This document shows, piece by piece, positions 17,906-30,761 of a stretch of DNA of 64,000 nucleotides. Source of the DNA: Limnoperna fortunei (Eukaryota > Mollusca > Bivalvia > Mytilida > Modiolidae); the NCBI GenBank assembly GCA_944474755.1, contig OX104119.1, positions 43,115,927 to 43,179,926 of the forward strand, read 5' to 3'. The number at the start of each line of letters is the position of its first letter. The stretch's first letter is position 1. A program made the translations under genes and the position numbers. Below the pieces are notes generated by a model. The model made no database searches. It was not told where the DNA came from and saw only the letters and a program-made list of their open reading frames with translations.

Positions 17906-18572
17906 TCATATATAACGTTAATTATAACCCATATGGTAATTTAATTATACGATACCAATCAATTTTACCTGTGTACACACTTTAATTAGGAGATATCTGT
18001 TAAGTTTGATGAATTTTTCCTCGACAAGGATCACTTCCGGTCAACTTTTAGATACTTTATCGTTGACCAAAATTTAAAAGTTATATATCATTGTATAGCA
18101 AAAGCTGAGGGGAACACGAGGCCCTATTCAAATTGTGACCGGGTTATGAGGTATTTGAGATATTATATTTCAAAGTTGAAAACTCGAACTTTTGCTATTG
18201 CTACCGTACTTACTTCCGGCGGCCTTTTCTATACTTTCCTTTCATTTGTTTCTTAAAAACTATACATCATTTTAAAGCTAAATGAATTACCTGGGCCAAA
18301 CACTAATAGTTTTTTGACCGGGGTGAAGCATTTAGGAGAAAACTTGGTTCCAATGTGAAAATTTGATGTAGTGACACTCGCTCAAATTTCACTTCCGGTC
18401 AACTTTTAGGTACTTTATTAAAATTTGTTTGCAATAAACTATATTTCATCATAAATATCTCCTAGAGGCACTTTTAATTTTTATTTTATGTCAAGCCGTT
18501 AAAAAGTTATGAACAAAAATATATGTGTTTTTATACTTCCGTCTTTTCCACTTCCGCGTTTTAGACCCTCCC
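17906..18572 (-). repeat. Right terminal inverted repeat of the MULE element (uninterrupted)
   Basis: 667 bp, reverse complement of the left repeat without the nested element. Around 18140 it shows the undisturbed site 'gtgaccgggttatgaggtat'. Ends TTAGACCCTCCC, followed by CCAATTAAG. Confidence 0.9.
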
Positions 18573-18581
18573 CCAATTAAG

Positions 18582-20066
18582 CGTCTGGATGATCGAGACT
18601 ATCGAGAGTATGGAAACCTAGCAACGCTTAGAAACGAGGTGCTTCCGAAAACGGAAAACATGGAGGGTGCGAAGAAAACACACTTTTACCTTTTTTGATT
18701 GCCATTTGTGAGAGATCGGCTAATGCTATGATAATATGTTAAACGCCACCTTACATCAAAAAGAAGGAAATTTAACATATTCTTCACTTTTCGAGGAACG
18801 CATAGCCATATTTGTGTAATCACATGAAGTTGAAATCGACATAATAATGGGAGGTATGGGACTTAATATTCGCAAAGCTTGCGAATATTGCGCTAAATGC
18901 ACATTTCATTCTTTATTAATAAAAAAGCTATTCTATTGAAAAAAGGTAAGAAAATGAATGTCTCCATAACGTAAATTATGTATTATTTATAACAAACATC
19001 AACCGAAATACGATCGGAAGCTTAATTTTCATACATTTTCCGATAGTATTTGAATGTAAACTGTTTCATTATCATGCAAATTGTTGAATGGTGACCAGTT
19101 TTTCCAAGCATACATATTCATAACTAATGTAAACACAAAATAGTACCTGGATTTTATGAAAAAATGGAAGTATAAAACCACTTTTTGTGATCATGAAGAG
19201 GTCTAGTATTGGAAATGAAAGAAAACATGTTTGTGATGGGCAGTATTTTTCTAAAATAACAGTGATTTATTGAACCATGCAAAGCATATATTAAGTTCAC
19301 ATGGAAGCTTCTATTAATCTTTTAGATAATTTGATAACTTGTAAATCATACATGTAGAGGTCACACATGTTTATCATATATATGTCTGAATTTAAATTTT
19401 AAACATGGGTTACAATTTTAAGATTCCATGACAAATGCGACCATAACAAATTTTGGGACAATACATCGTTTTCAGGTATAATTGCTCTTGTTAAAGAAAA
19501 TGAAAATTGTAATGCACATAACGTGACGTCATAAAAATTTAGTGCACTTTTAGTGGAAAATAATGCCACAATGAAATGGGACAGCTTAAGAAAGACGATG
19601 CGAAAAGAAGCCTGTGCTGTGTTATGCCGGTTTGCAAAGCCTACATTAAACATAAATTTATGGAAGAGGATCGAGTTTTATGCCGTTTTTTATGACGTTC
19701 AAACAATTTAAATATACTATGCATTGAGTAAAGTGCCCTATCATGTGATAAACTGTCTATCTTGAAAACGGCTAATGCCAAGAACTAGCATACAATTTTA
19801 ATGTACACATATTTAAGTTTCTGTGCTTTAATATAATTCATTTATTCGAGAGCAGGTCTATTACACTCAGTCAAAATGCCTTCACCTAAAGCATTAAGTC
19901 TCCCGCTTAGCAAAACTTTCCTCCATCAAAATCACCACACTTCCACACATATCGCTATACAGTATAAAAGTTTTAAAGATATTTTAAACTTATCAAGTCT
20001 GCATAATTGATTTGTCGCTTTTTAAAATTTATATACATTTTTGAAATAATATTTTGCTTAAATGAT

Positions 20067-20113
<47 letters not shown>

Positions 20114-20853
20114 TTGTTATTAAATAGAAACATCCTCCTAACTGAGGCAAGCTTTTGATTGGTTACATGCAGCTACACCATGTATGATGAAGCCAATCAA
20201 AACAGCGACTTCTAACCTGTGATTTTACTAGCTAAGTTTGTCAGGGTTTCGTGGACACAGAAACCCTGGCTTGTGAGGATGGCTTAAAAATAAACCGTTA
20301 AATTCTGATAGAGCCATCTGAGTAAACTCGAATCAAGAATAAAAAGATACATTTTTATGCAATAAAGCGATTTCTGTCAGTTAACTGATTTGGTTAAGGT
20401 GGTAGTGATTTTGCCAAAATGGGGTATATTTGACAGGGGTGATTTTACTTTAATGTGTTTATTCTCTGATTGAGTCATGTGAGTTAAAATTGTGTATGTT
20501 GGAGAGTTTATGGATGAAAGTTTTACATTTTCATATAAATTCTGATAAGACACAGAAACAATTTTATTTTTTTTATTTTTACATACAAATTACATGATGT
20601 ACATGTAAGAAAACAAATTACAAAAACATTAAGACATTACAAATAAAACTGTTAATTGGTAACATTGTTACAAGACTATGCTGTGCTGTAATAACTAGGA
20701 TGCTGCTATCTCAACTTGTCTTACTGCTCACAGACTGGATGTAGTTCATCCTGGAGCATTATATATATATATGTATTGGTCATGTTCATCTACTGCTCAG
20801 AAACCAGTCTTTGTTTGTCCCTGTGGTAAAAAATGTCTTCTTGTCTTTTTTAG
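18582..20853. other. Intergenic, no gene seen
   Basis: AT-rich. Holds a perfect 25-bp hairpin at 18865-18889 (AATATTCGCAA, loop AGC, TTGCGAATATT) and a long (AT)n run at 20068-20109. Small ORFs here lack coding character. Confidence 0.5.
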
Positions 20854-20916
20854 AACTGGAATCAGAATGTACATGTATAAGGCAACTTTGGTTTTATGGA
20901 TGGTCTGGAATTAAAG
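20854..20916 (+). CDS. Candidate short exon of an unknown gene
   Basis: A pyrimidine-rich acceptor (cttgtcttttttag) and a consensus donor (AAAG|gtaagt) bracket 63 bases that read phase 1 to phase 1 with no stop: 21 residues including ECTCIRQLWFYGWSGIK. Its exit phase matches the integrin exon at 32829, but the peptide does not look like the membrane-proximal part of an integrin, so they are not linked here. Could be a chance pair of splice sites. Confidence 0.3.
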
Positions 20917-22287
20917 GTAAGTTTATGAGTCAAAAATTAAAGCAATTGACACCTGAAGAATTGTATTATCACTTTGCAACAAACATACCAAAAAAATTAT
21001 ATTTAATGCTACAAAGATAGTAAATGTATTGTAGTTTGAAGAAAATCATGTCCTTTTCTTCCTGCCATTTGTCCTATTACTTCTTATAAACATTCATGTC
21101 AATTTACTTATTATTATTATTCACACAATTATGGGTTTGTAACTTAAAAAAAACTGTTGAAATTTGTGAAACTGTAAATTGCAAATCAGCACAATCAACC
21201 CTACAAAACTATTAGTCTAAAACACAATTTCTATTTTATTCTTGTGTGTTTTTGACACTTTAACATGTAGCCTAGCTTCAATGGCTTTTTGTATAAAAAA
21301 TTGATCAAGCTAGTTTTATAGTGTAAATTTGTAAATTGTCAATAAACTTTCAGTAAGTAATTGACTGTTGATGTTTGTGTCTATTGTACACTTGTCATGA
21401 ATAGGAAGAAACTGCAAACAAGGTAAAAACCATTACTGGTATTTACCAGTAGAGCAATTAGATGTACTATTTATCCCAATCTCATCTGGTGAAAATTGCT
21501 CAAAGTCAGTTATCTTCCAGGTGAGCAATTACATCAAGTAGTTATTTTAATGCATTTTTTTATAATAAGTAAATATATATAAGTTTTTTTGCATTTTATT
21601 ATATCTTTAGTTTATTTATTATTATCTTTTATTGTAGTGTGCTGATATAGAGCGAACAGGTTATATGGGCAAAACACATCAAAACATTATCATTATTTAT
21701 AATATTTTAGGTGTCACAAGTAAACAGTACAGATAGATAACCCATCAATTAGCAATACTTCTTCAGAGTAAACCAACAACTCACTAGTTGTATAACCATA
21801 AGATTCACTCCATAAGCAGGATTTAACTTGTACCACACTGATCCTTTATCCAGTCCTATATATATACTCTGTGTTCAGTTGGGTAGTCATTATAGCAAGT
21901 GTAAGCTTATAGACATTCAATAAAGCTTGTAAACCACAATGAAATATGAAGATTAGTCGTGACATATTTGACCACATCCAAAGTTAACATTGACACTCAA
22001 GAATATTCAAAACAAAGTTATTCCGAGTCTATGACATATATTCATAAATTTAATAAATAGGATTCACAATTGTGCATACAGTAGAAACAATATGACATAT
22101 TTACCTATTTAAAAAAAATGAACCCAGGATGTATTTTAATAGAAGAAACAATAAGTAGTCTTAATAAAAATAAAAAAAAACATTATGAATATTACATATA
22201 TTTAAATGGCAATATTTAAAATACATATACATTCATTGTAAGGTCATCTCTTTGTTCTTTGTAACGATGATTGTAGTTTATAGTTTT

Positions 22288-24115
22288 TAGCTCACCTGGA
22301 CCGAAGGTCCATGTGAGCTATTGCTATCACTTGGCGTCTGTCGTCTGTCGTCCGTCGTAAACTTTTTCAAAAATCTTCTCCTCTGAAACCACTGGGCCAA
22401 TTTTTTTCAAACTTGGCCACAATCATCCTTAGGGTTCCTAGTTTCAAGTTTGTACCCAGTGTGTTGATCAACAGACAAATATGGCCACTGTTACTAAAAA
22501 TAGAACATGGGGGTCAACACAGGTTTTTAATCATTATCTAAACTATAATAGCTATAGAGAAAACCGTTACTTCAAATTGATCAGCACATTAAGGTCTACA
22601 ATAGTTGCTATAAGTGCGAAATTGTGTATTGGCTTCTTGTAGGAGTTATTGCCCTTTTTTGACGTTTTTTGACAAAATTTTTGGTATTTACAATATAACC
22701 TGAAAAATATACGAGGTAGAGTGAAACTGTAAATGGCAAATATGATCAGCAATAAAAGCCCTACAATTCACTTAATTGGTCTGAAATTGTCAGATGACTC
22801 TTTATATGAGTTATTGCCCTTAAATGGTAATTTTTTATGAAATTTTCCGTTTTTGTCCTGTAACTGTAAAACTATAACAGCTAGAGTAAAACTGTAAAGA
22901 GCAAAAATGATCAACAATACAAGCCCTACAATTCACTGTATTAGTCTGAAATTGTCAGATGACTCCTTATAAGAGTTATTGCCCTTAAATGGCAATTTTT
23001 TATGAAATTTTCCGTTTTTGTCCTGTAACTTGAAAACTGTAGCAGCTAGATTGAAACTGTAAATTGCACAAATGATCAGGAATAAAGACCCTACAATTCA
23101 CTTGATTGGTCTGAAATTGTCAGATGACTCCTTATATGAGTTATTGCCCTTAAATGGTAATTTTTTATGAAATTTTCCGTTTTTGTCCTGTAACTTTAAA
23201 ACTATAACAGCTAGAGTAAAACGGTAAAGAGCAAAAATGATCAACAATACAAGCCCTACAATTCACTGTATTAGTCTGAAATTGTCAGATGACTCCTTAT
23301 AGGAGTTATTGCCCTTAAATGGCAATTTTTTATGAAATTTTCCGTTTTTGTCCTGTAACTTGAAAACTATAGCAACTAGATTGAAACTGTAAATTGCACA
23401 AATGATCAGCAATAAAGACCATACAATTCACTTGAATGGTCTGAAATTGTCAGATGACTCCTTATAGGAGTTATTGCCCTTAAATTGCAATTTTTTATGA
23501 AATTTTCCGTTTTTGTCCTGTAACTTAAAAACCATAACAGCTAGAGTGAAATAATAAATTGCAAAAATGATCAGCAAAAAAGCCCTACAATTCATTTAAT
23601 TGGTCTGAAATTGTCAGATGACTCCTTCTAGGGGTTATTGCCCTTAAATGACAATTTTGTTATGAAATTTCCATTTTTGTCCTGTAACTTGAAAACTATA
23701 GTAGCTAGATTAAAACTGTAAATTGCACAAATGATCAGCAATAGAAGCCCTACAAATGATTGCTTAGTCCAAAAATTGCAAGATGACTCTTTATAGGAGT
23801 TATTGCCCTTTCATTATATGAACAGTTTTTAATTATAAATTAGTCTATAACACACCTATTAGTAGAGTAAAACTGTAAATTTCTAAAGTACCCTAAAGGA
23901 CAATGCCTAAAAACCATTTAATTTTCAGAAATTGTGGATGGCACCTTATAGGAGTTATTGTATTTAACAAATTTTTTGAAGAAATGTTTAGTTTTTGCAC
24001 AGTAACTTAAAAGCTATAACAACTAGACTGAAACTGTTAATTTCAAAAAAATTTAATATAGTTTAAGTCATTTGGATTCCAGGTGAGCGATTACAGGCTC
24101 CTGGGAGCCTCTAGT
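22288..24115 (+). mobile_element. 1.8 kb non-autonomous repeat of the 'AGCTCACCTGG' family with internal tandem array
   Basis: It starts AGCTCACCTGGACCGAAGGT and ends ..TTCCAGGTGAGCGATTACAG.. and CTCTAGTT; the first and last ~12 bases are inverted (CTCACCTGGA / TCCAGGTGAG). The interior from about 22700 to 23850 is a tandem array with ~165-bp monomers ('ttgcccttaaatgg', 'gtcctgtaact', 'aatgatcagcaat'). Monomers alternate in two types, giving a 330-bp higher-order period (compare 22891-22920 with 23221-23250). No ORF. A decayed relative lies at 35144-35690. A family with this start is widespread in bivalves as far as I recall. Confidence 0.7.
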
Positions 24116-26400
24116 TATGTGTAATTTATTTCTCTATTTTTTTGGCAGGATGCTGAACAAGAAATATTGCAACGAGGAATTATGCAATAAAAAGTTCTTG
24201 TTATAAGAACAGAAAGAAAGTTGTAAGGGGTAGTAACATCATCTGAACATCTTTGATGTAAGTTACAGTGTGACTCATAAAGGTAGTTAACTGTTCCAAT
24301 TTTTTCAAGTCCCTTGATCAGATTCTTCTTTTTTGAGACATCAAAAATGCTATTACTGTAAAAAAACATATATTGTCTGCACCCTTTTCTTGGAGTAGAA
24401 AATTGCACCTACATGTTTTAAACAAAATGGCCTAAGATGAACATATCCAAGTCCGACTTGTCCATGCTTTTTAAACAGTTTTAACTACAACACTGTAATA
24501 TATAATTTATTCTGTCTGAAAATATCATTTATTTTCATAGTTGTATTTATTTTTTGCGATGGATTGTAATAAACAAAAATCTAAATAGTGCATTGTCGAA
24601 TCATCTATTATGATTGTTGTTAAAATGAATACTCTCACATTTCTAAACCAAACCAACTTTTGTCAATTTTCATTTATCAACGAAAACAAAGAAAACAAAA
24701 AAGATAACATGTTTTGTTTTATTTTAATCTCTCAAAGATTGAAACAAAAAAAACCGATCTTCAACAACTTAAGGTTATGCAATGAGTCATTTGTATTTTA
24801 TGCAAAACATGTTAAAGATCTGCTGTTTTGTATGCGTTTCAAACTACAATAGTCCTATATAATTAATATCTTATTAGTAAATACATTTACATTGATAATG
24901 TTCATGTTACAATTTTTTTTTCATGTAAAAAGCAATACAAATGATATTTTAAACTTTCTTGATTTGAAAACAATTTTGTTATTGCTAATATTTCATAGCA
25001 AAACTTCATGAACACCCAATTTTATGAACTAACTTTTTTGGCTAATAGTTGTAACGGATAATTTCTGTTTTTTTTTGTCTGTATATTTTTTATTTATGTA
25101 CCAACTCTTGAAGTAAACCGTTTCTTCTAATGAAAGTATAATTCTATTACTATTGTATTTGTCCACCATTTCATAGAAGTACAACCTGAGTGTTTTACAA
25201 GTTGAAAGTTTATTTAATGCTACATCAACAGCATTTTGCCTGTCTACAGCAGAAACTGGCAAATCATGAAAATTAACTAGAGTTATAGATTGATCTGTTA
25301 TACTTGAATTTGAGGAGCATTATATGGAAAGATTGGTGCAGTTGCACCTTTTTCATGATCAGTCTTACTGTAACTTATATGGTCAGTAGCTGTTAAACAC
25401 ATATTTCTTTGGTCAGTTAACGCAGTAGCTATGTATAAAAAATTGCTAATGCTTATTGTTTCTTTATCATTGTTTTCAGGAAAATGAAAAACATTTGAGC
25501 AGCATGGATTGGTGTGAGATATTGGAATTGTGTATGTATGATCTTCAGAAGCTACTGAAATGTTTTGGACAATGGTTAAACTGAGTTAAACAAAACTGTT
25601 ATGTAGCTGTTTGTCAGTTAGTAGTTTTAGGAATTCTGTTTGGAGAAATGTTTAAATTTTTTTTATTTATGTGATGAAAAGTGTTGGACTTTTGGACAAT
25701 ATTGTTATATTTATCATGTAAATATGTAAGAAAGTTGTTTAAGTGGTTCAGTTTGGGCCTTTTTAACAATAACTTACACTCCAGGTATTAAGTAGTTTTC
25801 TTTTTGTTTCAAAAACTAAAGTAAATTTTCTAAATTAATATGGTCAAATGATCTTTTCCAAATTAAAGCTGTTTTGGTAGAATTTGGTATTTTAACATTT
25901 TGTTTCGATGAACTTGTTTCAACCATGTAAACCCCCCTCCCCACCCCCCACCCCCAAGCATTGTTTCTTCAAACTAAGTAATGATCCACTCACTCATGGC
26001 TGTCAATAGTTTTTTGCTGAAAGGAAAAGAAATGCTTGTTTAATTTTCAGCAAATGGACTTTTTATGCAATTTAAAACAAATAATTTTTAAGTTAGACAA
26101 AATTATGACAGGTTCTATTAGCTTTTTTTTATATCAGGTGAAAATCTTTGACGTTTCGAGAGGAAAAAAGTGCTAATATATATATGCAATACCCAGAGAC
26201 ATGTCGGGTTCCACAAACATGCCTAATTGTTCAGTCATGACTGATCGCATCAAAACATCATAAAGAATTAAACTGCCATTTGTCCTGAGCAAAAAATATA
26301 TAATAAAAATTTTAGTATTTTTAAAAAATATATGGTTAAGGACTTTCATACCCAAAGCTAGTGCCAAATGACACATCCATTCATAAAATGACATCTGTCA
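24116..26400. other. Non-coding stretch, AT-rich
   Basis: No gene recognised. Short ORFs at 24610-24852 (+) and 25029-25262 (-) and an exon-like piece at 25480-25584 have no support beyond being open. Confidence 0.4.
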
Positions 26401-26454
26401 GTGAAAAACATTCTGATTCTTATTAAATATGGTTGCTGAGGACTTTTTATAACT

Positions 26455-27560
26455 TTACAGTGACCTTGTTGCGATGGAATGATATTGACCAATGACCTTA
26501 AACCTAGGCTCAAATTGAAGCTATTTTCCTATTTATCACTGTAATCATATATGTTTACTATATCTGTTTTCAAGTTGTAAGCAAAAAACCAATTAACCGA
26601 AATTAGTCAAGTGCTGTAACTCAAAAGGGTTCATCACAGTTTTTGAACCAAATGTAACAAATGAAGGTTATACTTGGAGATAACTCATCCAACATGAAGT
26701 CAAATTCTTTTTCCTCCAATGTACCAAAATTACCCCTTTATAGGCCAAAATTTTCCCCAATATAAGTTATTGCCTATCTTTAACCGTTTCAAAGGAATAA
26801 AGATGAAAAGACCATGTAAACTTTACCTTGACCTTTAAACTTGTGTTCATTTTCAAGGTCAAGGTCAAATGATGACAAATAGTCATGGTCCCATGTAAAT
26901 ATCTTTTCTAATTACTGAGATATATCTATTTACAATAACTTGCATTGATGTAGGAAAGATTACTCTGACAAAAGGTCAATTCAAGACCTTAAATTAAGGC
27001 TTAATAATGTATTTTGTTAAAGGTTTCAATTTTGTATATATAATGATTAAGGAGGAGATCCACACACAGCACAAGGTCAAATTATAATGTGACCTTTACT
27101 TTGTGACATTCAGGGTCAAGTGTAATTATGACCTACAGTGAAAGCCCGAAGTCTCCATCACATTTGGCTCATGAGTTACAAAGTCACACATTAAACATTC
27201 AATAAAGAATGGAAATAACTCCTAAAAGAAGGGAACGAATTCTTTCATTCAATATGCAACAAAATATCAAAATTCATCACAGAATTGGAACAACTTTCAT
27301 CGCGGCACCTTGTAAAGTTTCATAGTTTATCTGCACACAAAGTTTTCTTTGACAGGGGAAATAACTATGTAAAGAAAGGTGTTCGGGGTGCCAGGGCTAA
27401 CTACGAAAGCCTAATGTGAAATACATTCATGTTACAAAATATCTTTACGAGATGTCTAAAAAAAAATGTATAATGGGGAAAGAAAACTTGCTGGAAAAAG
27501 AATAACAGACAGACAATAACAGTCAGGCCTTCCACCCAGAAAGTGGAAAGCCTTAAAAAT
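26455..27560. repeat. Dispersed repeat rich in 'AAGGTCAAGGTCAA' and 'tgacctt' words
   Basis: The block mixes repeated 'gaccttgacctt'/'aaggtcaaggtcaa' words with 'ttattgcc' and 'ggggaaataact' phrases and ends with an inverted GGCCTTCCAC / GTGGAAAGCC pair around 27515-27555. It reads as a non-autonomous transposon remnant. Borders are approximate. Confidence 0.4.
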
Positions 27561-27649
27561 CATAGATGTGTCCGATTGGGATTCACGTCACACTTTAAAT
27601 TTGTAACGTCGAATGAAAATCCAAAATGTGTGAAATTATGAAAAGAAAT

Positions 27650-28480
27650 TATTCTGTATCATACGTTCTGTCTAGCGCCGTAGGCTGTGTCAAACGTTTT
27701 CTAAGGCCGTAGGCTGAGCCAAATATCATGCCTTGCGGTGTTGGCTATGTTAAATGTCCTGTATAGTGTCGTAGTAGCGTCAGTCTTTCTTACTAATGCC
27801 GTTGGATGTACCATACATCCAATCTTGGGGCATTGGTTGTCTCAAACGTCCTGTCTAGAGCCGTAGGCGGTATTAAAGTTTTTTCTAGAGCCGCAGGCTG
27901 TCATTCATCCTGTCTTGCTGTGTTGGATGTGTAAAACGCCCTTTCTGGCGCGGTAGGCTGTTTCTTTCGGCCTGTCTTACGTCGTAGTATGTGTCTAAAA
28001 TCCAGTCTAACGTCGTTGTCTGTCATTTAACACCTAGGGTTTAATAAAAATTTTATTTAACAATCTTGGCTCTGTTAAGCATCCTGTCATACCGCGGTAA
28101 TACCGCCTTACAGTGGCGCTTAAAAAAAGGAAAGAAAAAAATAGAGAACAAGGGGTAACAACCAGCGCCAAAGGCAAAAATGTAATCCCCGCTCGTCCAA
28201 GCCATAAGTTAATGCATTAACGGTACTAGCCCTGCCGTAAATGCGCCTCTGCGAGGCTCGGGAGGACCACTTTGTGGCCCTCTTTTTCCGATATCCCCTT
28301 CTTACGCCCCCCCCCCCTTCGAAAATCCTGTATCCGCCCCTGACTTAGGCTGTATCATACTTCCTATGTAGCGACGTGTACACCTATCTATTGCCGTAGA
28401 CTTCGTTAAACCTATCTTGCTCTGTAGGCTGTGTCACACTTCCTATCTAGCTTTTTAGGCTGTGTCACACCTCCGTGTTG
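27650..28480. repeat. Diverged ~32-bp minisatellite, interrupted by a GC-rich insert
   Basis: Degenerate copies of a unit near 'GCCGTAGGCTGTGTCAAACG' plus 'tcctgtctag' recur every 30-35 bases. About 28125-28345 is different: a purine-rich then GC-rich stretch with a C10 run, after which the unit resumes ('taggctgtatcatacttcc'). This looks like a transposon inserted in an old satellite. Confidence 0.6.
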
Positions 28481-28986
28481 TCTGGATAACGCTAAACATG
28501 GTGTTTAACACGGCCAACGACGCTAACTACTAGTAAGTAAGTACTTATATCAAACGTCTTATTTAAGGACATCCCAATTAGCCTGAGTTGTGTTAAAAGT
28601 GCATCCTAGCGAGTCAATGCGTATCTAACTTTCTGTAAGAAGTATAACGACGTGTAAACATGCAAAATATATTGAATCTCAAATCCGACAGATTTGTGTA
28701 ATTTTACCATCGGAGTTTGTGGAGAATGACTTTTCTTGGCTGGTTTTTCAAAACTGACGTCACAATAAAATTGGAAAATGTTGTGGAATCTGACAAGTTT
28801 GTGGAACTGGTACAGAAAGTCCCCCTAAGTAAACATTAACACAGATGTGCAGGGGGATTTATTTTATTAACGTTCTACAAACTTAAAGTGGATTGTGACA
28901 TTAAACAATATTTATGGTTATTTGTTTGTTTGCTCTTTATTTTGTTTTCTGTAACGAATCATTTAAATGTGATTTATTTGAGAATA

Positions 28987-28990
<4 letters not shown>

Positions 28991-29031
<41 letters not shown>
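28991..29031. repeat. (ATT)n microsatellite
   Basis: About 13 uninterrupted ATT units. Confidence 0.95.
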
Positions 29032-29239
29032 ATTTCAATCAATCATTTTCAATTGTTTGACATAACTTCTAAGATATGCAGCTTGTCACTCTTGCTTCAA
29101 ACTGACATCATGTAACAACTACAGTAACATGATAAGTATGCACATGAAGGTACTTTGGATTGTACCTGTTATAAGTGATAGTTTGTATTTTATGTGTTAA
29201 AATAAATACTTTTATACACACGAATATTTTTATTAAAGC

Positions 29240-29830
29240 CCCCACTTGAAAAGGGGGGGGGGGCTATGTAGTGATTGGGGGTGTCTGTCCGTCCATCCGT
29301 TACACTTTCTCTTATCTGTGACTCCTCCTACATGTACACTACTGAATAGAGTTTAATGAAACTTTCACAGAATCTTTCGCGCATAGTGACATTTTGTCCC
29401 TAGTATTAGGCATTTTGATCTGAATTATATTTGTTGTTTCCCATAGAAAAAACTGTGTCACGTTGTTAGGGGATATATCCATATCCTATCCGAAACTCTA
29501 CCTACACCACTGAATGTAATTTGATGAAACTTTAACAGAATCTAACCTTTATTTACTGCCATTTTGCACCTCTTATTTAATATTTTGCTCCGATTGATAT
29601 TTAAGGTTTCCCATGGAAAAACACTACTTTGTCATTGACAAAAGTGACATGGGCATTTTGATAGCTTCTGCTTATACTGTAAAAGATTGTTTCTTTGAAT
29701 GGTGTTTCACGCCTTTTTCATCAAAATTATTCGGCTATTTTATTGGGGGAGGAAGTCCGAGTACCTTGAGAAAACGCCCGTCATTCGGTTGATTGGAGGC
29801 GAGCGCTCCTTTCCTGCGGTGAGACTCGAA
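29240..29830. repeat. Dispersed repeat starting 'AAAGCCCCCACTTG' followed by a diverged retroposon tail
   Basis: An inverted C5/G12 start, then two related ~165-base halves with 'actgaat..gttt(a)atgaaacttt(c/a)acagaatct' at about 29340 and 29505. The end (29700-29830) is a diverged copy of the 'gaatggtgtttcacgcc..attgggggaggaag' retroposon seen better at 30762-30905. Confidence 0.5.
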
Positions 29831-30761
29831 CTGTTATTTTGTTGAAATACTCAAAGTTGTGTCGTTTAAATGCATACTGCGCTCTTTAAAAAAGTCATTA
29901 ATGCGTCTTCAAGGTTACTTCAGATAATTGTGTATAATTGCATTAAATTTGATAGTAAATTAGTGTATTGGGGTGCTTTGAATTATGATTGTTACTACGC
30001 TACCTTAAGCAATACGGAAGGGGTTCGTTTCGATATAAATCACTTGATATAAACTTACAATTTTGCAACATAATACAAAATACGATTCAATACACGTGTG
30101 TCTGGTCAGTTACACAATTCTAAGTATTTAGAAACAGGATTTGTACTAAGCAGGGAATATTCAGCTAGTATGAATTTTCTCATATTTTAAGTATGAAAAC
30201 GATTAACGTGTAATCATTTACTTGTAAAAAAAGTACTCCGACCTATATAATTTTACTTTTACACTACACGACACGTTAATATCTAAATAAGTATTTTTTT
30301 ACTAGACACTCAAAATGAATGGTTTAATTTCGCCCATGTGAAAGATAAAATGTGACGACGTCGATGACGAGGCAAAAAATAGTAATCAATTCAATGTGCG
30401 TTTTCTGAGCTGGCAGTAACAATAAGTATTATCTCGACTATTCGGTTTCCTTGTTTTATAACATTATTGGTTTTTTTTCATATGTGAAAAATCTATGAAA
30501 ATAATCACAAATTATTCATAATTTCAAATAAATAAAAACTGTAAAATTGGTTTATTCATGCCTCATATAAACACGTAGTGGGCTGTAGTAATTCAACGTA
30601 AGGTCAATAGGCATCAATGAATTATTCATTATAATTTGGAAGTGTATTCACCATTATGGTTTCTTTTAAATATGTGTTTACTTTGAACAAGACGAAATGC
30701 ACCACCACATTATGTAGGTTTTTTTAATCTTTTGCATGCCTTCCTTTCTGACTTTTTTTAG

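Larger units (their letters stand above)
11721..18572 (+). mobile_element. Complete Mutator-like (MULE) DNA transposon, 6.85 kb
   Basis: The ends are GGGAGGGTCTAA and its reverse complement. CCAATTAAG is duplicated at 11712-11720 and 18573-18581: a 9-bp target duplication, the length typical of Mutator-like elements. Terminal inverted repeats are about 670 bp long (left 11721-13199 once the nested insert is removed; right 17906-18572). Between them, on the plus strand, lie coding regions for an SGNH hydrolase, an Arg/Ser octapeptide repeat, a CG-1-like region, a MULE transposase with SWIM finger, and a Ulp1-type protease with a PHD-like finger. Three frameshifts (near 14205, 16580 and 17305) and one stop (14680-14682) break what appears to be a single long frame, so this copy is probably inactive. 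Confidence 0.9.

Noticed and set aside
20068..20109. (AT)n tract considered as a replication or regulatory element
   Set aside because: A plain dinucleotide microsatellite with no neighbouring feature.
25029..25262. 77-codon minus-strand ORF with fairly protein-like composition
   Set aside because: No recognised domain, no splice or promoter context, and a low-complexity Lys-rich end.
25480..25584. Exon-like piece with 'ttgttttcag' acceptor and 34 codons ending in TGA
   Set aside because: No family, no partner exon with supporting evidence; short open stretches after an AG are expected by chance.
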